Shown here piece by piece: positions 35,173 through 43,748 of a stretch of 64,000 bases of DNA; positions within the stretch are counted from its first letter, which is position 1; every line of letters begins with the position of its first letter. Made by a program: the position numbers and the translations under genes. The DNA lies in assembly GCA_051650965.1 (NCBI GenBank), contig JBOFRL010000087.1:1-64000 (forward strand). The letters run 5' to 3'. This DNA comes from Enterovibrio sp051650965 (GTDB taxonomy: Bacteria > Pseudomonadota > Gammaproteobacteria > Enterobacterales > Vibrionaceae). Below the pieces are notes generated by a model. The model did not search any database. It was not told the DNA's origin and saw nothing but the letters and a program-made list of their open reading frames with translations.

Positions 35173-37239
35173 TCAATCAATGGTGACGGTAAATGGAGGG
35201 AGAGCGGCGAGCAAAGCCCTGCCGTAGCTTTTGGTTACGATGCGCCGATCCAGCAAAATGATCCGCCCGCAATCTTGCTCGCTGCGCAAGAGGCGGCCTG
35301 TCGCCTGCACGAGCTGCTTGCACGCTTGGGGAATGGTCAGCTGCGCAAACGGATTGCCGCCATGGCGGATGATGTATTCTGCGTGGGCCTGCTCGATGGG
35401 GGAGGAGGGCGGCGCAAAGGGCAGTTTGGTGATGATGAGGTTGGTGAGCAGCTCGCCTTGCAGATCCAGCCCTTCGGCAAAACTGTTGGTGCCAAACAGG
35501 ATGCTAACTTGCCCAGCCTTACAGCACGCGATGTGCGCCTTGATCAGCTCGTTACGCGACTTTTCACCTTGCACGTGCAGCGCCCAGCCATTTTTCTGGC
35601 AGTGCTCGGCGAGCGCCTGCGCCGTTTCATTCATCTGCCAATAGGAGCAAAATAGCACCAAGGTCGCTTTTTGATCTTGCAAAAATTTGCGCAAAATTTT
35701 TGGCAGATGGCGGGTGAACTGCGGCTGATCGGGCAGATAGTCGTTTTGCGGGATGATGAGGTTGCCGTTTTGCTTGTGATCAAAGGGCGCGGGAAGCGCG
35801 ATAAATTGCGTGCCATCATCCTGCACAAGCCCCGTTTGCGCACAAAAAAAGTCAAAACTGTTCATGCTGCGCAGCGTCGCCGAAAAGAGGCCAATCGCCG
35901 CGGCTTTCGACCAAAGCTGCGTTTCGAGCTGCTCGCTCACATCAAACGTGCTGACGTGAATGCTGTATTCGTTTTCTTGTTTTGCTTTGCTGATCCAGCG
36001 CACCGGCGGCGGCGCGTCTTTGGCTAAAGGCGCGGCGACAAGCTGCCACACTTTCGCAAGGCTTTGCGAGCGCGCAACAAAATAGGCCGACTCGCTAAGA
36101 GCGGCTTGCGCTTGGCTTGTGTGATTGCTTGTTAGCTGCTCAGTAAGTAGCCCATGCATTTTGGCAACAAGATCAGAGACTTGGCGGCAGCTGCTGTTTA
36201 AATTTTTGGCAAGTGTCGCAAGCTGCTCGGGAAGCTCGCCGTGGCAAAAACGGTGCTGGCCGTCGCCATCGAGCGGTAAAGTTTGCAGCTGCGTCAAAGT
36301 GTCGCCAAGCAGCGCAACGCTTTGCTGATTGGCCGCAGAAAGATCGTCTAATAGCTTGGGATTTCCATCGGCGATTTTCGCAAGCAGCGCAAAACGCGGC
36401 GTGGCCTGTGCCAATTTGTGCAGCATTGTAATGTTCGATAAAAGAGAAGCGTTGGCCGCGCACAGCTCGCGCGCCGTGTGAGGCAGGTGATGCGCCTCAT
36501 CTATCATGTAGTAGGTTTGATCAGGCGCAGATAAAATCGCGCCGCCGCCAAGATCGAGATCGGCCATTAGCAAGCTGTGGTTGGTGATGATCACATCTGC
36601 TTTGGCGAGCTGCTCGCGCGCTTTGCTGAACGGGCAGCTGCGATGCTGGGCAAGCCCTGGGTGACAAGTGTGGCGATCAGAAACAATCGCTTGCCACAAT
36701 GGCTCGCTCAGTGAGTCGGGCCAGCTGTCGCGATCGCCATCCCAGCGGCCACTTTGCAGCGCGTCGTGCAGCTCTTTTAGCAGCGCTTGCTGATAAGGGC
36801 TGGGCTGCCATTCAAAAAGCATGGTCTGCTCATGCGCGGCGTCGTGCAGCGCATTGGCCAACTTTTGCGCGCAGCAGTAGCGCTGGCGGCCTTTGGCCAA
36901 GATAAAAACAAACGGCTTGGCGTAGCTTTTGGCAAAAAGCGGCAGATCCTTATGAAAGAGCTGCTCTTGCAGCGCGATGGTAGCCGTTGAAATCACGACT
37001 TTTTTTTGATCGTGCAGCGCACAAGGGATGCTGCCAAGCAGGTACGCGAATGATTTTCCAATGCCAGTGCCCGCTTCTGCTACGAGAATGCGCCGTTTGG
37101 GCTGGTAGCGGCCGCTGACGGTCTTCGCCAACTCTGCAATTAAAAAACTTTGCGCTTTTCGTGGCGCAAAGTGCGGCAGCTGCGTTTTCACCGTGGCGTA
37201 GCAAGCTTGAATTTCTTGTTTAACTAAAAGCGATGGCAT
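35173..37239 (-). CDS. dinG: DinG-type ATP-dependent DNA helicase with iron-sulfur cluster
   Basis: A 688-residue XPD-like superfamily-2 helicase (E. coli DinG 716) that unwinds 5' to 3' and resolves R-loops and transcription-replication conflicts. Walker A is AEAGTGIGKSFAYLLG (near residue 56). The FeS-cluster cysteines are in RYCCAQKL, TCHPGL and SCPFSKAREQL. The DEAH box is YMIDEAHHLPHTARE. Motifs V-VI are FGTNSFAEGLDLQGE and QATGRLLRSEQDCGRI. The length and four-Cys layout favour DinG over YoaA. It is divergent from the porin across a 497-base gap. Confidence 0.92.
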   Translation of the reverse strand: MPSLLVKQEIQACYATVKTQLPHFAPRKAQSFLIAELAKTVSGRYQPKRRILVAEAGTGIGKSFAYLLGSIPCALHDQKKVVISTATIALQEQLFHKDLPLFAKSYAKPFVFILAKGRQRYCCAQKLANALHDAAHEQTMLFEWQPSPYQQALLKELHDALQSGRWDGDRDSWPDSLSEPLWQAIVSDRHTCHPGLAQHRSCPFSKAREQLAKADVIITNHSLLMADLDLGGGAILSAPDQTYYMIDEAHHLPHTARELCAANASLLSNITMLHKLAQATPRFALLAKIADGNPKLLDDLSAANQQSVALLGDTLTQLQTLPLDGDGQHRFCHGELPEQLATLAKNLNSSCRQVSDLVAKMHGLLTEQLTSNHTSQAQAALSESAYFVARSQSLAKVWQLVAAPLAKDAPPPVRWISKAKQENEYSIHVSTFDVSEQLETQLWSKAAAIGLFSATLRSMNSFDFFCAQTGLVQDDGTQFIALPAPFDHKQNGNLIIPQNDYLPDQPQFTRHLPKILRKFLQDQKATLVLFCSYWQMNETAQALAEHCQKNGWALHVQGEKSRNELIKAHIACCKAGQVSILFGTNSFAEGLDLQGELLTNLIITKLPFAPPSSPIEQAHAEYIIRHGGNPFAQLTIPQACKQLVQATGRLLRSEQDCGRIILLDRRIVTKSYGRALLAALPPFTVTID

Positions 37240-37591
37240 AGTCGGATAAATCAGGGAAAAAATTACTATATCATGGCTTGCTTGATGGGAAAATTTAAAG
37301 CAAAAATAGTGTCGCGCAAAAAATGCGAGGCGTTTCCAGACGATTAAAAATCAGCAAGAAAGTTATAATAAAATTGACTTAGTGCTTAATTTTGCTTATT
37401 TATAATAACGCAAAATTAAATTCGATTTTTTTGTATTTTTTTGCTTTTTTTGGTATTTTACTCCACAGCATGTTGCACCTTTTATTAATTCCCGTGCATA
37501 GTGATAGTGTTTTTTTTTGCACAGAAATTTGCGCTGTGTCTATCTCTTTGTATAGATATGTTTTTTTGTTTTTTAGCCTGTGCTTTTTTAA

Positions 37592-37605
37592 TTGACATAG
37601 ATTAA
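37592..37605 (+). promoter_or_regulatory. Perfect -35 box, overlapping an FNR/CRP-like half-palindrome, upstream of the porin
   Basis: TTGACA at 37592-37597 is a consensus -35; the expected -10 position (37615-37620) is poor (CAATCT). The same bases read TTGACATAGATTAA, 8 of 10 key matches to TTGAT-N4-ATCAA, so an activator could compensate. The 497-base gap 37240-37736 is T-rich; a TTGACT at 37374 and a TATAAT at 37401 are 21 bases apart, too far for a standard promoter. No gene is seen in it. Confidence 0.4.
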
Positions 37606-37736
37606 ATTTCTCTGCAATCTAAGCGGTGAGAGTTGACGTGCTTGTCGTTAAGATTAACGCTGTGGCGAGTGCAACCATTAAAAAAAGGATTTCGCAACAG
37701 GAATCTTGTCAATTAAGAAAAGGCAGTGGTTTAATT

Positions 37737-38834
37737 ATGAAAAAAACTATCCTCGCTTTGGCAGTGCCAGCTGCGCTGGTTGCTGGAACTGCGAACGCTA
37801 GCATCAATCTATACAGTTCAGATACTACAACTGTAGACATGTCTGGCGCAGCTGAAGTTCAGTACTTCAAATCTTATGACCCGACAAAAGATAGCTACAT
37901 TCGCATCGATGATGCTGAAGTTGCAATCAAAACTTCAACAAAAGTTGCAGATAATCTTAACGTCGTTACGGGCATGAAGTTCAACTTTGAAGATGACGAC
38001 AACGATCTTGGCGGTTTAACCGACGAAGAGTTGTATGTTGGTTTTGAAGGCAGCTTAGGCCGTATCACTTTCGGTCGTCAATTGCTAGTTTCTGATGATG
38101 CTGGTAACGCTAAAGATTACGAGCTAGGCCAAGAGCAGTGCGATTTCATCCAAACGCAAGCGAACAAGTCTGTTAAATACGTTTATGATAACGGCGGCAT
38201 GTTCTACGGCGCGTTCAGCGTAGCGTTTGACAACAATACTACGAAAACAACTGGTATTGATGATGCAGATAATCCTGTTAATGACACCATCCTAAGCAAG
38301 TTAACTAAGGTTGATAACGCTGCTATTTTTGATGGCCGTCTAGGTTTCCGTGCTGGTAACTTTGATTCACGCGTTTACTTCTACAGTGCTAATAACCTAG
38401 AGACTGCTAAGTACGCTCCTCGAGGTGTGCTAGTACAGGACGTTACAGGCTTTAACCTAGAAGCAAACTACGTAATGGGTAATTTTGATATCGCTGCTTC
38501 TTACGGCAATGTTGACTACAAAGCATCTGGTTTACCTGCTGGTCACAATGACGTGAACACATGGCAGATCTCTGCTGGTTATAAAGCTGGCGAGCGCACT
38601 TACTTTGCTATCGGTTACGACCAAGCAATCAGTAACGCTTCTGGTCTGTACAAGAAGATCGAAAGTAATGACCTATACGGTAACGTGACTTATAAAATTC
38701 ATAAGAACGTTAAACTGTACGCGGAAATCGGTATCTCTGATTACGAAGAGAACGGCGTAGACGTATTGCCACAAGGCACTACTCCACGTAACCGCGATCT
38801 TGGCTACGTGCTAGGAATGGAAGCAACATTCTAA
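37737..38834 (+). CDS. Outer-membrane porin (Gram-negative general porin type)
   Basis: A 365-residue protein with a clear signal peptide (MKKTILALAVPAALVAGTAN, cleaved before SINLYSS). The body has alternating beta-strands of a 16-strand porin: VDMSGAAEVQYFKSY, LNVVTGMKFNFEDDD, YVGFEGSLGRITFGRQ (the conserved strand and L3 entry) and NVKLYAEIGISDYEENG. It ends in the terminal-Phe signal LGMEATF recognised by BamA. The ATG at 37737 gives the signal peptide; the longer open frame from 37626 is leader sequence. The pore-lining loop is acidic, consistent with mild cation preference, though selectivity cannot be read. It is monocistronic with its own terminator. Confidence 0.9.
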   Translation: MKKTILALAVPAALVAGTANASINLYSSDTTTVDMSGAAEVQYFKSYDPTKDSYIRIDDAEVAIKTSTKVADNLNVVTGMKFNFEDDDNDLGGLTDEELYVGFEGSLGRITFGRQLLVSDDAGNAKDYELGQEQCDFIQTQANKSVKYVYDNGGMFYGAFSVAFDNNTTKTTGIDDADNPVNDTILSKLTKVDNAAIFDGRLGFRAGNFDSRVYFYSANNLETAKYAPRGVLVQDVTGFNLEANYVMGNFDIAASYGNVDYKASGLPAGHNDVNTWQISAGYKAGERTYFAIGYDQAISNASGLYKKIESNDLYGNVTYKIHKNVKLYAEIGISDYEENGVDVLPQGTTPRNRDLGYVLGMEATF

Positions 38835-38865
38835 TTTTAAACAACTGTTTGAAATTACTGTTGTT

Positions 38866-38890
38866 AAAGCCGCCGCGAGGCGGCTTTTTG
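38866..38890 (+). terminator. Rho-independent terminator after the porin
   Basis: AAAGCCGCC and GGCGGCTTT pair around GCGA, followed by T residues. Confidence 0.9.
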
Positions 38891-38917
38891 TTTGCGCAAT
38901 GTCGGAGGTGAAAAGTG

Positions 38918-39553
38918 ATGCGTAATTTATTGCTGTGCTGCATGTTAAGTTTGCTGTGGGTCAATTCTGCTTCGAGCGCAAGGCTGTTTGCCGAGAATGG
39001 CGTGGAGCTGTTGGTGGTGAATGGTAAAAAAATAGAGCTTGCCCAAAGGCAAAGCGTCGCGCTTGAGGCAGGCTTGCATCAGCTGGTGGTGCGCTTTGAT
39101 CAAACCGTGCGCGACGGCTCGCGAAATACCCTTTTTACATCAAAGCCATACATTTTTGAGCTTGAAATGCCAAATCGCGACATGTTGATTTCTGTGCCAC
39201 TGCTTCGCACCTATTCGCACGCAAATGCGTTTTTTCGCGCGCCGAAATGGCAGCTACGCGATAAAGTCAGCGCGCAAGAGAGCACAATTGTGGCGACAAT
39301 GCTGACCGGCTCTGGCCTTGGTTCGCTCAATGATATCGAAAAAGTGGTGAAGCTTTACAATGAGCAGCAGACCACGCCAAAAGCTGACCTCAATTTGCCA
39401 ATCGCCGCTAAAACAGCCGCGCTACCGGTGCCCGCATTAGCCGCGACTGCGCCAGAAAATCAAACATTGGCCGCACTAAAAAGTTGGTATCTCAAAGCGA
39501 ACGCGGATGAAAAAAAAGCATTTATGGAGTGGATCGCTGCACAAAAATTTTAA
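38918..39553 (+). CDS. DUF2057 protein, YccT/CsgI-like
   Basis: A 211-residue periplasmic protein with a signal peptide (RNLLLCCMLSLLWVNSASSA). The DUF2057 layout is visible: FAENGVELLVVNGKKIEL, LEAGLHQLVVRFDQTVRD, a middle strand region, and the C-terminal helix LKSWYLKANADEKKAFMEWI that matches the end of E. coli YccT (LKYWFKLADPQTRNTFLQW). In E. coli the family member CsgI inhibits curli assembly; no curli genes are seen here. The ATG at 38918 lies 9 bases after GGAGG; a GTG at 38915 is possible. The porin terminator lies between it and the porin. Confidence 0.82.
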   Translation: MRNLLLCCMLSLLWVNSASSARLFAENGVELLVVNGKKIELAQRQSVALEAGLHQLVVRFDQTVRDGSRNTLFTSKPYIFELEMPNRDMLISVPLLRTYSHANAFFRAPKWQLRDKVSAQESTIVATMLTGSGLGSLNDIEKVVKLYNEQQTTPKADLNLPIAAKTAALPVPALAATAPENQTLAALKSWYLKANADEKKAFMEWIAAQKF

Positions 39554-39644
39554 CCATTGCTCCTAATGCGGAAACTATTTACTATGAAGGCTTTGTTTAG
39601 CTGCGAGCACAAAGCCTCGCTGATTTTTAAAGTCCAGTTAAAGC

Positions 39645-40190
39645 ATGAATCACGATCAGAACGCTCTTATTAAAAACAGTATTAAAACCATTCCCGATCA
39701 CCCAAAACCTGGCATCCTCTTTCGCGACGTGACAAGCTTGCTTGAAGTGCCGCAGGCCTATCAGGCGACCATCGATAGTTTTGCTGAAAAGTATAAAAAT
39801 CAAGGGTTTACGAAAGTTGTCGGCACCGAATCACGCGGCTTTTTCTTTGGCGCGCCGCTTGCGCTAGCACTTAAGCTGCCGTTTGTCCCTGTGCGCAAGC
39901 CTGGCAAATTGCCGCGCGCGGTGCTGAGTGAAAGCTACGAGCTTGAATACGGCCACGATACATTAGAAATTCACGCTGATGCGATTGTTAGCGGCGATAA
40001 GGTATTGATGATTGACGATCTTTTGGCAACCGGAGGCACCATTGAAGCAACCGCAAAGCTCATTCGCCGTTTAGGTGGCGAAGCGACGCATGCAGGTTTT
40101 GTGATCAATTTGCCCGACATCGGCGGCCAGCGCCGTTTAGAAGATAACGGTATTGCAGTTTTTTGTCTGTGCGAATTTGCCGGTCATTAA
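39645..40190 (+). CDS. apt: Adenine phosphoribosyltransferase
   Basis: A 181-residue salvage enzyme that makes AMP from adenine and PRPP. The N-terminus has IKTIPDHPKPGILFRDVTSL. The purine and phosphate region has GTESRGFFFGAPLALALKLP, and the PRPP loop is KVLMIDDLLATGGTIEAT. Length equals E. coli Apt (183). It precedes dnaX and ybaB, the order found in enterics. Confidence 0.97.
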   Translation: MNHDQNALIKNSIKTIPDHPKPGILFRDVTSLLEVPQAYQATIDSFAEKYKNQGFTKVVGTESRGFFFGAPLALALKLPFVPVRKPGKLPRAVLSESYELEYGHDTLEIHADAIVSGDKVLMIDDLLATGGTIEATAKLIRRLGGEATHAGFVINLPDIGGQRRLEDNGIAVFCLCEFAGH

Positions 40191-40293
40191 TAAAAAAGAA
40201 CCATCGAAACGACATTAAAATCGGCTTAAGTGCACTTTTGGCTAAAAGTAGCAAAAAGGGCGATGATCCTTGTCTCAAAATAAGTGGAGTGTG

Positions 40294-42948
40294 ATGAGCT
40301 ATCAAGTGTTAGCCAGAAAATGGCGCCCGAACCAATTTTCTGATGTATTAGGGCAAGAACATGTGTTGATGGCGCTTAGCAATGCTTTGTCACAGCAGCG
40401 CTTGCATCACGCCTACCTTTTAAGCGGCACGCGCGGTGTAGGCAAAACGACCATCGCGCGCATTTTCGCCAAAGGGCTTAATTGTGAGCAAGGGATCGTC
40501 GCAACCCCCTGCGGCACTTGTGCGACTTGTCAAGAGATCGCGCGCGGCAGCTTCGTCGATCTGTTAGAGATCGACGCGGCGTCGCGCACTAAAGTTGAAG
40601 ACACGCGCGAGCTGCTTGATAACGTGCAGTACAAGCCGGCACGCGGCCGCTTTAAAGTCTATTTGATTGACGAAGTGCACATGCTATCGCGTCACAGCTT
40701 TAACGCGCTGCTCAAAACGCTCGAAGAGCCGCCCGAGCATGTGAAATTTATTCTCGCTACGACCGATCCGCAAAAATTACCGGTCACGGTGCTTTCTCGC
40801 TGCTTGCAGCTGCATCTGAAACACTTAGATGTGTCGCAAATAGAAAACAAGCTTACGCACATTTTGACCCAAGAGGCGCTTCCCTTTGACGCGCCGGCTT
40901 TGAGGTTGCTCGCAAAAGCGGCAAGTGGCAGTATGCGCGATGCGTTATCGCTGACCGATCAAGCGATTGCGCAAGGCGCGGGTAGCGTGCGCGAAAGTGG
41001 CGTCGCCAGCATGCTGGGAATTTTAAATAGCGATTTTGTGCTGCGCCTTTTAGAGGCTTTAGCCGCTGATAGCGCGCCGCAGCTAATGCAGGCGGTGCAG
41101 GAGCTGGCCAGCAGCGGCGTCGAGTGGGACAGACTGTTAAGCGATATGGCGGCGCAGTTGCATCAGCTTGCTGTGGCGCAACTGCTCGGTCCTGAATATG
41201 CTGCTGATCCGAGCTCCCCTAAAATTGCCCACTTAAGTGGACAGTTTAGCGCGCAAGAAGTGCAGCTGTTTTACCAAATTGTGCTGCAGGGACGACAAGA
41301 TCTGCCGTTTGCTCCCGATGGCCGCTCGGGCGTTGAGATGACTTTGCTGAGAATGCTGGCATTTCGACCCGAAGAGATCTCGCCGATTTCACTTGCGCCG
41401 TTAGCCCATGATCATGCGATCGCGGGTAATAGCAGCGCGCTTTGTGCGACGTCGCCAGTATCGATGCCCGCGTCAACGCATGCCGTCGCTGCCAAAAATT
41501 TGACGGCGCTAAAAGCGCAGTTACAACAAAAAGAGCCGCCAAAGCCTGCCGCGCCCGTTGCACCGCAGGTAAGCGAAGCTAAGCAAGAGATCCCTTTACA
41601 GCCAAGCGAGCAATCGATGTCTGCGCCGCCAAAAAAGGCAGAGCGCGATGACAGTACACCGCTTGCGCCGGCCTCTGCGTTAACGTCGTCAGCAGCGCCA
41701 AAACCTGTAACGCCAACACCAACGCCGGAGTCAGTGCCGCAGGTAAGCGAAGCGGTTTTGCAAAGTCCACAAGCGACAGATGCTCCTGCTGTATCCGCAC
41801 CTGTAGCGTCGCAAGAGTCAACACAATTGTTGCCGCCGCAATCGCAGCAAGTTGCCGAAGAAGAAAAACCGTCGCCAGAAAGCCAGCCGCTTGCACAAAG
41901 TGAACACACGGCCGCTTCGCCGATACTAACGCAAGAAATATCAGGAGCGCGCACTGAAGCTGAGCAGCAAATGCTCACGGATGATGCGATTGAAGGGCTG
42001 CTTAGTGCGCGCAAGAAGCTGCAGCAGCTGCGCGCCTTGATGCAGCAACGTGTCGAGCAGCTTGAGTCGCTGCCAAAGCCCACAGAAGCGCCCACAGAAG
42101 GGAAAGCGCCTTCGCAAAATATCGCGCTCAATCAAGAAAAATCAAGCGTTGCTCAAAGCGTGCCGCGAGCCCCCGCGCCGCAACCAAGCGCTGTTGATCC
42201 TGCCGCGTTGCAGGCTTATGCCGACTACGACAGCGCCGAGAGTGAGCTAGAGCATGACGATTACTATCTTGCGCAAGAGCCGCTCAAACAAAGTGAGGAT
42301 GCTCAAGAGAATGTTTCTAGCCCCGCTCAAAGCAGCGCGGTACAGGCCGCCGCAAAAGCGCAGGCCTATGAAGAGCTAGACGAACACGACGAGCAAGATG
42401 AATTAGAAAATCACAGCGATGCGGAAAGCGCCTTTTATGATCACGATTATCGCTGGCAAGCAAGCTCGGCTCCTGAGCAAACAGAATGCGCGCTTTCGCC
42501 GGCACAAATAAAATCGACACTGCAAAATGAACGCACGCCAGAAATGCAAAGCCAGCTTGAGCTTGAGGCGTGCGAGCAAGATAGCTGGAGTCGCAGCGTC
42601 GCGCAGCTGCCAATTCCTAAACTGCTCAAGCAGCTGGTGCTAAATGCCGCGATGGAGCGCGAGGGTGAAACGGTGCGCCTCTATTTGCGTACCTCGCAGG
42701 CGCATCTGCAAACGCCTTCTAATATCAAGACATTAACGCAGGCGCTGAGCGAGCATTTGGCGGCTTGTGTTGTATTACAGATCGAAATTAATGATACGCA
42801 CGGCGTGACGCCGCTGGAGTGGCGTGACAAAATTTATGCCGATAAACTTGCGCAGGCAAAACAGAGTTTGCACACGGATCCTTTTGTCATTTTGGCGCAG
42901 CAACGTTTTGGCGCCGCTATTGATGAAGCGAGCATTCGTCCTCTTTAA
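40294..42948 (+). CDS. dnaX: DNA polymerase III subunits tau and gamma
   Basis: The clamp-loader ATPase. The 884-residue tau form starts at the ATG giving SYQVLARKWRPNQFSDVLGQ, with TGGAG upstream. Walker A is GTRGVGKT (residues 45-52), the zinc cysteines are at 64, 73, 76 and 79, Walker B/DEAH-like is VYLIDEVHML, and the SRC motif is VLSRCLQ. Domains I-III end near residue 375. A long Ala/Pro/Gln/Glu-rich linker (about 380-760) follows, much longer than in E. coli (tau 643). The C-terminal tau domain (about 765-884) binds DnaB and the polymerase. A slippery A-AAA-AAG at codons 447-448 should give a gamma form of about 452 residues. Confidence 0.96.
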   Translation: MSYQVLARKWRPNQFSDVLGQEHVLMALSNALSQQRLHHAYLLSGTRGVGKTTIARIFAKGLNCEQGIVATPCGTCATCQEIARGSFVDLLEIDAASRTKVEDTRELLDNVQYKPARGRFKVYLIDEVHMLSRHSFNALLKTLEEPPEHVKFILATTDPQKLPVTVLSRCLQLHLKHLDVSQIENKLTHILTQEALPFDAPALRLLAKAASGSMRDALSLTDQAIAQGAGSVRESGVASMLGILNSDFVLRLLEALAADSAPQLMQAVQELASSGVEWDRLLSDMAAQLHQLAVAQLLGPEYAADPSSPKIAHLSGQFSAQEVQLFYQIVLQGRQDLPFAPDGRSGVEMTLLRMLAFRPEEISPISLAPLAHDHAIAGNSSALCATSPVSMPASTHAVAAKNLTALKAQLQQKEPPKPAAPVAPQVSEAKQEIPLQPSEQSMSAPPKKAERDDSTPLAPASALTSSAAPKPVTPTPTPESVPQVSEAVLQSPQATDAPAVSAPVASQESTQLLPPQSQQVAEEEKPSPESQPLAQSEHTAASPILTQEISGARTEAEQQMLTDDAIEGLLSARKKLQQLRALMQQRVEQLESLPKPTEAPTEGKAPSQNIALNQEKSSVAQSVPRAPAPQPSAVDPAALQAYADYDSAESELEHDDYYLAQEPLKQSEDAQENVSSPAQSSAVQAAAKAQAYEELDEHDEQDELENHSDAESAFYDHDYRWQASSAPEQTECALSPAQIKSTLQNERTPEMQSQLELEACEQDSWSRSVAQLPIPKLLKQLVLNAAMEREGETVRLYLRTSQAHLQTPSNIKTLTQALSEHLAACVVLQIEINDTHGVTPLEWRDKIYADKLAQAKQSLHTDPFVILAQQRFGAAIDEASIRPL
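41631..41637 (+). promoter_or_regulatory. dnaX: Programmed -1 frameshift site in dnaX
   Basis: The heptamer A-AAA-AAG is in the correct register (zero-frame codons CCA AAA AAG), identical to the E. coli dnaX slippery site. After a -1 slip the next codons are GGC AGA GCG CGA and then TGA (41649-41651), so gamma would end four residues later. No clear upstream stimulating Shine-Dalgarno was seen; a weak AGCG/CGCT hairpin lies downstream. Confidence 0.8.
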
Positions 42949-42971
42949 CTGTATGAAAAGCGAGAAATATT

Positions 42972-43301
42972 ATGTTTGGTAAAGGTGGAATGGGTAATTT
43001 GATGAAGCAGGCGCAGCAGATGCAAGAGCGCATGCAGCAAGCTCAAGATGAAATTGCCAATATGGAGATGATGGGCGAGTCGGGCGCCGGCATGGTTAAA
43101 GTCTGGGTTACCGGCAACCACAATGTGCGCCGTGTTGAAATCGACCCTTCTTTGATGGGCGATGACAAAGAGATGCTAGAAGATCTCATCGCTGCGGCCT
43201 TTAATGACGCGGTGCGCCGCATTGCCGACGCGCAAAAAGAGAAAATGGCTGCGGTCACTGGCGGTTTACAGTTGCCAGGCGGCTTTAAAATGCCATTTTA
43301 A
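42972..43301 (+). CDS. ybaB: YbaB/EbfC nucleoid-associated protein
   Basis: A 109-residue DNA-binding dimer that coats the nucleoid and affects gene expression. The helix MKQAQQMQERMQQAQDEIAN, VKVWVTGNHNVRRVEIDPSL and the C-terminal Gly-rich end (GGLQLPGGFKMPF) are family features. It follows dnaX by 23 bases. recR, the next gene in E. coli, is absent; cydABX follows instead. Confidence 0.96.
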   Translation: MFGKGGMGNLMKQAQQMQERMQQAQDEIANMEMMGESGAGMVKVWVTGNHNVRRVEIDPSLMGDDKEMLEDLIAAAFNDAVRRIADAQKEKMAAVTGGLQLPGGFKMPF

Positions 43302-43487
43302 GGCGCAAAAATGTTCAACGGTGGCGCGCATTTTGTGCGCTACTTGTTATTTTGTAAGAAAATATATTCTCCTACACTATTTTCCCACCTTTTAGCTTTT
43401 AAAGTTCTGGTCTTTGTTTCATGACAATTTACAATATTGCGCGTAGGCATGAGTCAAGCTTTTAATATTTCAAAAAAAGCAGTTCTT

Positions 43488-43501
43488 TTGATGAAAATCA
43501 A
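43488..43501 (+). promoter_or_regulatory. Consensus FNR box upstream of cydABX
   Basis: TTGATGAAAATCAA is a perfect TTGAT-N4-ATCAA palindrome. A -10-like TATTAT at 43522-43527 puts the predicted start near 43534, so the box is centred about -40, the class-II activator position. In E. coli FNR represses cydAB, so the geometry suggests a different response here. The 447-base gap 43302-43748 holds this control region, about 215 further leader bases and no gene. Confidence 0.75.
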
Positions 43502-43748
43502 CGTATAAGCATTTTTTTGATTATTATAAAGGTAAGCCTGTGCGCTTTTGGCGATATCAACAGTATGTTTTTATTGTAACTTGGCCACTAGCACCCTACT
43601 TGCACCAAGGATCACAAGCTTGCACTTAAGCCGTGCAGCTACGGATCTTTTTTGTTGCGTGATTCTGCACTAACTCAAAAAGCCAAGCTTGGTATTTTGT
43701 AAGATATCTTTGAGCAGAATAAAATTTTGTAGCGTAGAAGGAGTTAAC

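Noticed and set aside
37374..37406. TTGACT and TATAAT as the porin promoter
   Set aside because: The spacer is 21 bases, outside the normal 16-18.
41412..42131. 239-codon minus-strand frame rich in Ser/Cys/Gly
   Set aside because: It is antisense to the low-complexity tau linker of dnaX.
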